DNA from: CAWCQC01 sp963819905
GTDB taxonomy: Bacteria; Actinomycetota; Thermoleophilia; Gaiellales; Gaiellaceae
Length of the DNA: 64,000 nt
Direction: 5' to 3'
Assembly: GCA_963819905.1 (NCBI GenBank)
Contig: CAWFXP010000009.1
Coordinates: 833,048-897,047, forward strand
Shown: in pieces, positions 62,123 through 64,000 of the stretch
Numbering within the stretch: position 1 is the first letter of the stretch
Layout of the letters: every line of letters starts with the position of its first letter
Position numbers and translations under genes: made by a program
Notes under the pieces: generated by a model
Database searches by the model: none
Told to the model about the DNA's origin: nothing
What the model saw: only the letters and a program-made list of their open reading frames with translations

Positions 62123-62946
62123 CGTGTCTCGACCAGCAGCTCGTCGAGCGCCCGCCGGCGCGTGCGGGCGGCCCGCGTGGTGAAGAAGAACGCGATCACC
62201 CAGAGAAGGAGCGTCACGGCAAGGAGCAGGGTGGAGATCGTGTTGATCGACGGATCGACGGTCCGGCGCAGCGTCGAGAAGATGTACATCGGGAGGGTCG
62301 AGTTCGAGCCGATGACGAAGAACGTGATGATGAACTCGTCGAACGAGAGGGCGAAGGCGAGCACCGTCGCCCCCACGAGGATAGGCCACACCTGGGGCAG
62401 GGTGACACGGCGGAAGACGACCCAGGGAGACGCGCCCAGATCCGCCGCGGACTCCTCCAGCGCAGGGTCGAGCCGATCGAGAGCCGCCCCGGCGATCAGC
62501 AGGTAGTACGGGATGACGTACACGAAGTGCGCGATGACCACCGTGATCAGCGAGAGCGTCAGGTCGATGCGCACGAAGTAGACGAGCATCGAGATCCCGA
62601 GGAAGAGCCCGGGCAGAGTGATCGGGAGAAAGAAGAGGAACGCCATCGGGACGCGCAACTTCCCGGGCATCTTCGTCAGGCCGTAGGCGGCTGCCGTTCC
62701 CAGCACGAGCGTGACGGCTGCGACGCACGAGGCGACGATCGCGGAGTTCTGGAGCGCCGAGCGGAAGCTCTCGGACGCGAACACCTCGCGGTACCAGCGA
62801 AGCGAGAAGCCCGTGAACGGGAACGACAGCCCGCCCGTCTTGTGGAACGAGAACAGGACCATCAGGATCAGCGGCACGAACAGGAAGACGAGCGCGAGAA
62901 TCGTGACGACCGCGCTGACCGGGCTCCGGTAGCGAGTGTCGGTCAC
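62119..62946 (-). CDS. ABC transporter permease (PotC-like)
   Basis: 275 residues, six predicted helices. VVTILALVFLFVPLILMVLF starts the protein. A conserved EAA-type coupling loop, EESAADLGASPWVVFRRVTL, follows; it contacts the ATPase. ILVGATVLAFALSFDEFIIT comes next. The domain belongs to the BPD_transp_1 family of the polyamine-type importers. Starts at 62946, overlapping the PotB-like gene (62943-62946). Confidence 0.92.
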
Positions 62947-63854
62947 TGGACGAACCTGATCCGGTCGAGCTTCGCGACCCGAAGCCCGGCCGCCATCAGC
63001 AGGTAGCAGGTCATGAACGCGGCCAGCATCAGGAAGGCGAGCGCCGCTCCGAGCGGCCAGTCGCCGGTTCCGATCAGCGCCTGCTGGATGCGGACTCCGA
63101 GCATCGACCCGTCGGTGCCGCCGAGGAACTGCGGTGTCACGTAGTCCGCGGCCGAGAGGATGAAGACGAAGAGGAAGGACGTGGCGAGCGGCGCGGCGAT
63201 CAGCGGGAGGATCACCTTCCGCCAGCGCGTGATCGCGCCCGCGCCGAGGTCCTGCGCGGCCTCCAGGTAGCCGGGCGAGATCGGGCGGAAACCGGCGAAG
63301 AGGACGAGCACCACGTAGGGCAGGAAGATGTGCACCAGCGCGACCGTGACGGCGAAGCGGCTGTAGAGCAGGAAGCCGAGCGGCTGGTCGATGACCCCGA
63401 TGCGCTCGAGGCCCGAGTTCAGGAGGCCGTTCTCGCCGAGGATCGTGCGCCAGGCGTAGATCCGCACGAGGTAGCTCGCGAAGAGGGTCGCGGTGATCAG
63501 GAAGAAGACGGGCACCTGCCAGCGGCCCGCGCTGTAGCGCAGCCAGTACGCGATCGGCAGGCCGACCGCAACCGTGACCGCCGCTGCGCAGATCCCGACG
63601 ATGAACGAGTTGATCGCGAGCTGGCCGTTGACGTTCGACGATATGGCTTTCTCGTACGCGTCGAGCGTCAACGGACCGGACACGCTGAACAGCCCGGTCG
63701 TGAGGAAGCTGTAGACGAAGAACGTCACGAGCGGCGCGACGAAGAAGACGACGAGGGCGAGGAACGCGGGCAGGGTGAGTGCGACCGGGCCGAGTCGAAG
63801 CTCCCGCCGGCGCCGGACGGCAAGCGGGAGTTCGTCGTGCGTCGCAGCCGTCAT
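62943..63854 (-). CDS. ABC transporter permease (PotB-like)
   Basis: 303 residues from ATG 63854. A cytoplasmic basic N-terminus leads to LTLPAFLALVVFFVAPLVTF, and the EAA loop is YLEAAQDLGAGAITRWRKVI, followed by LPLIAAPLATSFLFVFILSA. It pairs with the PotC-like permease. A substrate-binding gene would normally precede or follow these genes; none lies in this window on the downstream side, so it is probably just beyond the right edge. Confidence 0.92.
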   Translation of the reverse strand: MTAATHDELPLAVRRRRELRLGPVALTLPAFLALVVFFVAPLVTFFVYSFLTTGLFSVSGPLTLDAYEKAISSNVNGQLAINSFIVGICAAAVTVAVGLPIAYWLRYSAGRWQVPVFFLITATLFASYLVRIYAWRTILGENGLLNSGLERIGVIDQPLGFLLYSRFAVTVALVHIFLPYVVLVLFAGFRPISPGYLEAAQDLGAGAITRWRKVILPLIAAPLATSFLFVFILSAADYVTPQFLGGTDGSMLGVRIQQALIGTGDWPLGAALAFLMLAAFMTCYLLMAAGLRVAKLDRIRFVQ

Positions 63855-64000
63855 CGGAGCGACCCGCGGTCCCGGAGTGTCTCAGCGAGCGAGAGCGGCG
63901 TCCGCATGTCGAGGGGCGATCTTACGGGAGGCGTCCGGCGGGTACCAGCGCGTGCGCTCGCGGCGCGGGCGGGTGATCCGTCAGGCGCCGAGCAACCCCA
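63855..64000. other. Region upstream of the importer operon, nothing assignable
   Basis: 146 bases to the window edge. The last 20 bases could be the 3' end of a minus-strand gene (a TGA at 63981-63983 preceded by GLLGA codons), which is too short to call. No promoter is recognised. Confidence 0.3.

Noticed and set aside
63981..64000. Possible 3' end of a minus-strand gene at the right edge
   Set aside because: Only six codons are visible, too few to support a call.

Overview
The window is uniformly very GC-rich. It carries a BTAD/AfsR-type regulator, a LexA gene under a CGAAC-N4-GTTCG SOS box, a decaprenyl-phosphate phosphoribosyltransferase-like UbiA enzyme, SpoIIE/STAS partner-switch proteins and a leaderless-looking promoter. 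Together these suggest an actinobacterium, perhaps a Thermoleophilia/Gaiellales-type lineage. That placement is inference. The two DUF2298 (YYY) proteins and the Agl23-like protein are families I associate with Chloroflexi and archaea, so lateral exchange or another phylum is not excluded. Most genes sit in tight operons whose stop and start codons overlap as ATGA, GTGA or TGATG.

Layout. 1-156: tail of a VOC-fold gene. 191-13302 (minus): one apparent 12-gene operon. Read 5' to 3' it holds three copies (G, F, E) of a paralogous membrane sensor-like protein, an alpha/beta-hydrolase fused to a class III cyclase, three more copies (C, B, A), a GAF-SpoIIE phosphatase-HATPase protein, two STAS proteins, an unknown protein and a phytoene-desaturase-like flavoprotein. 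A large AfsR-like regulator is divergent from it (13324-16086). 16143-19274: tRNA-Leu(GAG), lexA with a zinc-ribbon partner, and two unknown exported proteins. 19304-20604: RNase P RNA, then an ArsR/AHSA1 pair. 20662-24513: a DHFR-like reductase, two divergent paralogous SDRs, an Rrf2 regulator and a broken TauE exporter. 24514-43562: a glycan/glycosylation locus with FkbM methyltransferases, GT4, GT2 and GT-C glycosyltransferases, an epimerase, a UDP-galactopyranose-mutase-like flavoprotein, UbiA, two YYY membrane proteins and a secreted protein with a Thr-Pro repeat stalk. 43764-50701: a glutamine-synthetase-like enzyme, a SnoaL-like protein, a coiled-coil protein, an LPG-synthase-like membrane protein, FabF and an aldo/keto reductase. 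50743-55490: SIS isomerase, zinc dehydrogenases and an FGGY kinase, probably sugar or polyol catabolism. 55665-63854 (minus): a second catabolic operon fed by a Pot-type ABC importer whose binding-protein gene is not in the window.

The most interesting unit is the 13-kb operon. Six kinase-less membrane modules are translationally coupled to a partner-switch output and a cyclase, which looks like a multi-input envelope-signalling device.

A caution applies throughout. About fourteen breaks in reading frame are visible, and every one is equivalent to a +1 insertion. That bias fits sequencing insertion errors better than gene decay. Frameshifted genes are therefore given full-length coordinates with the break noted.
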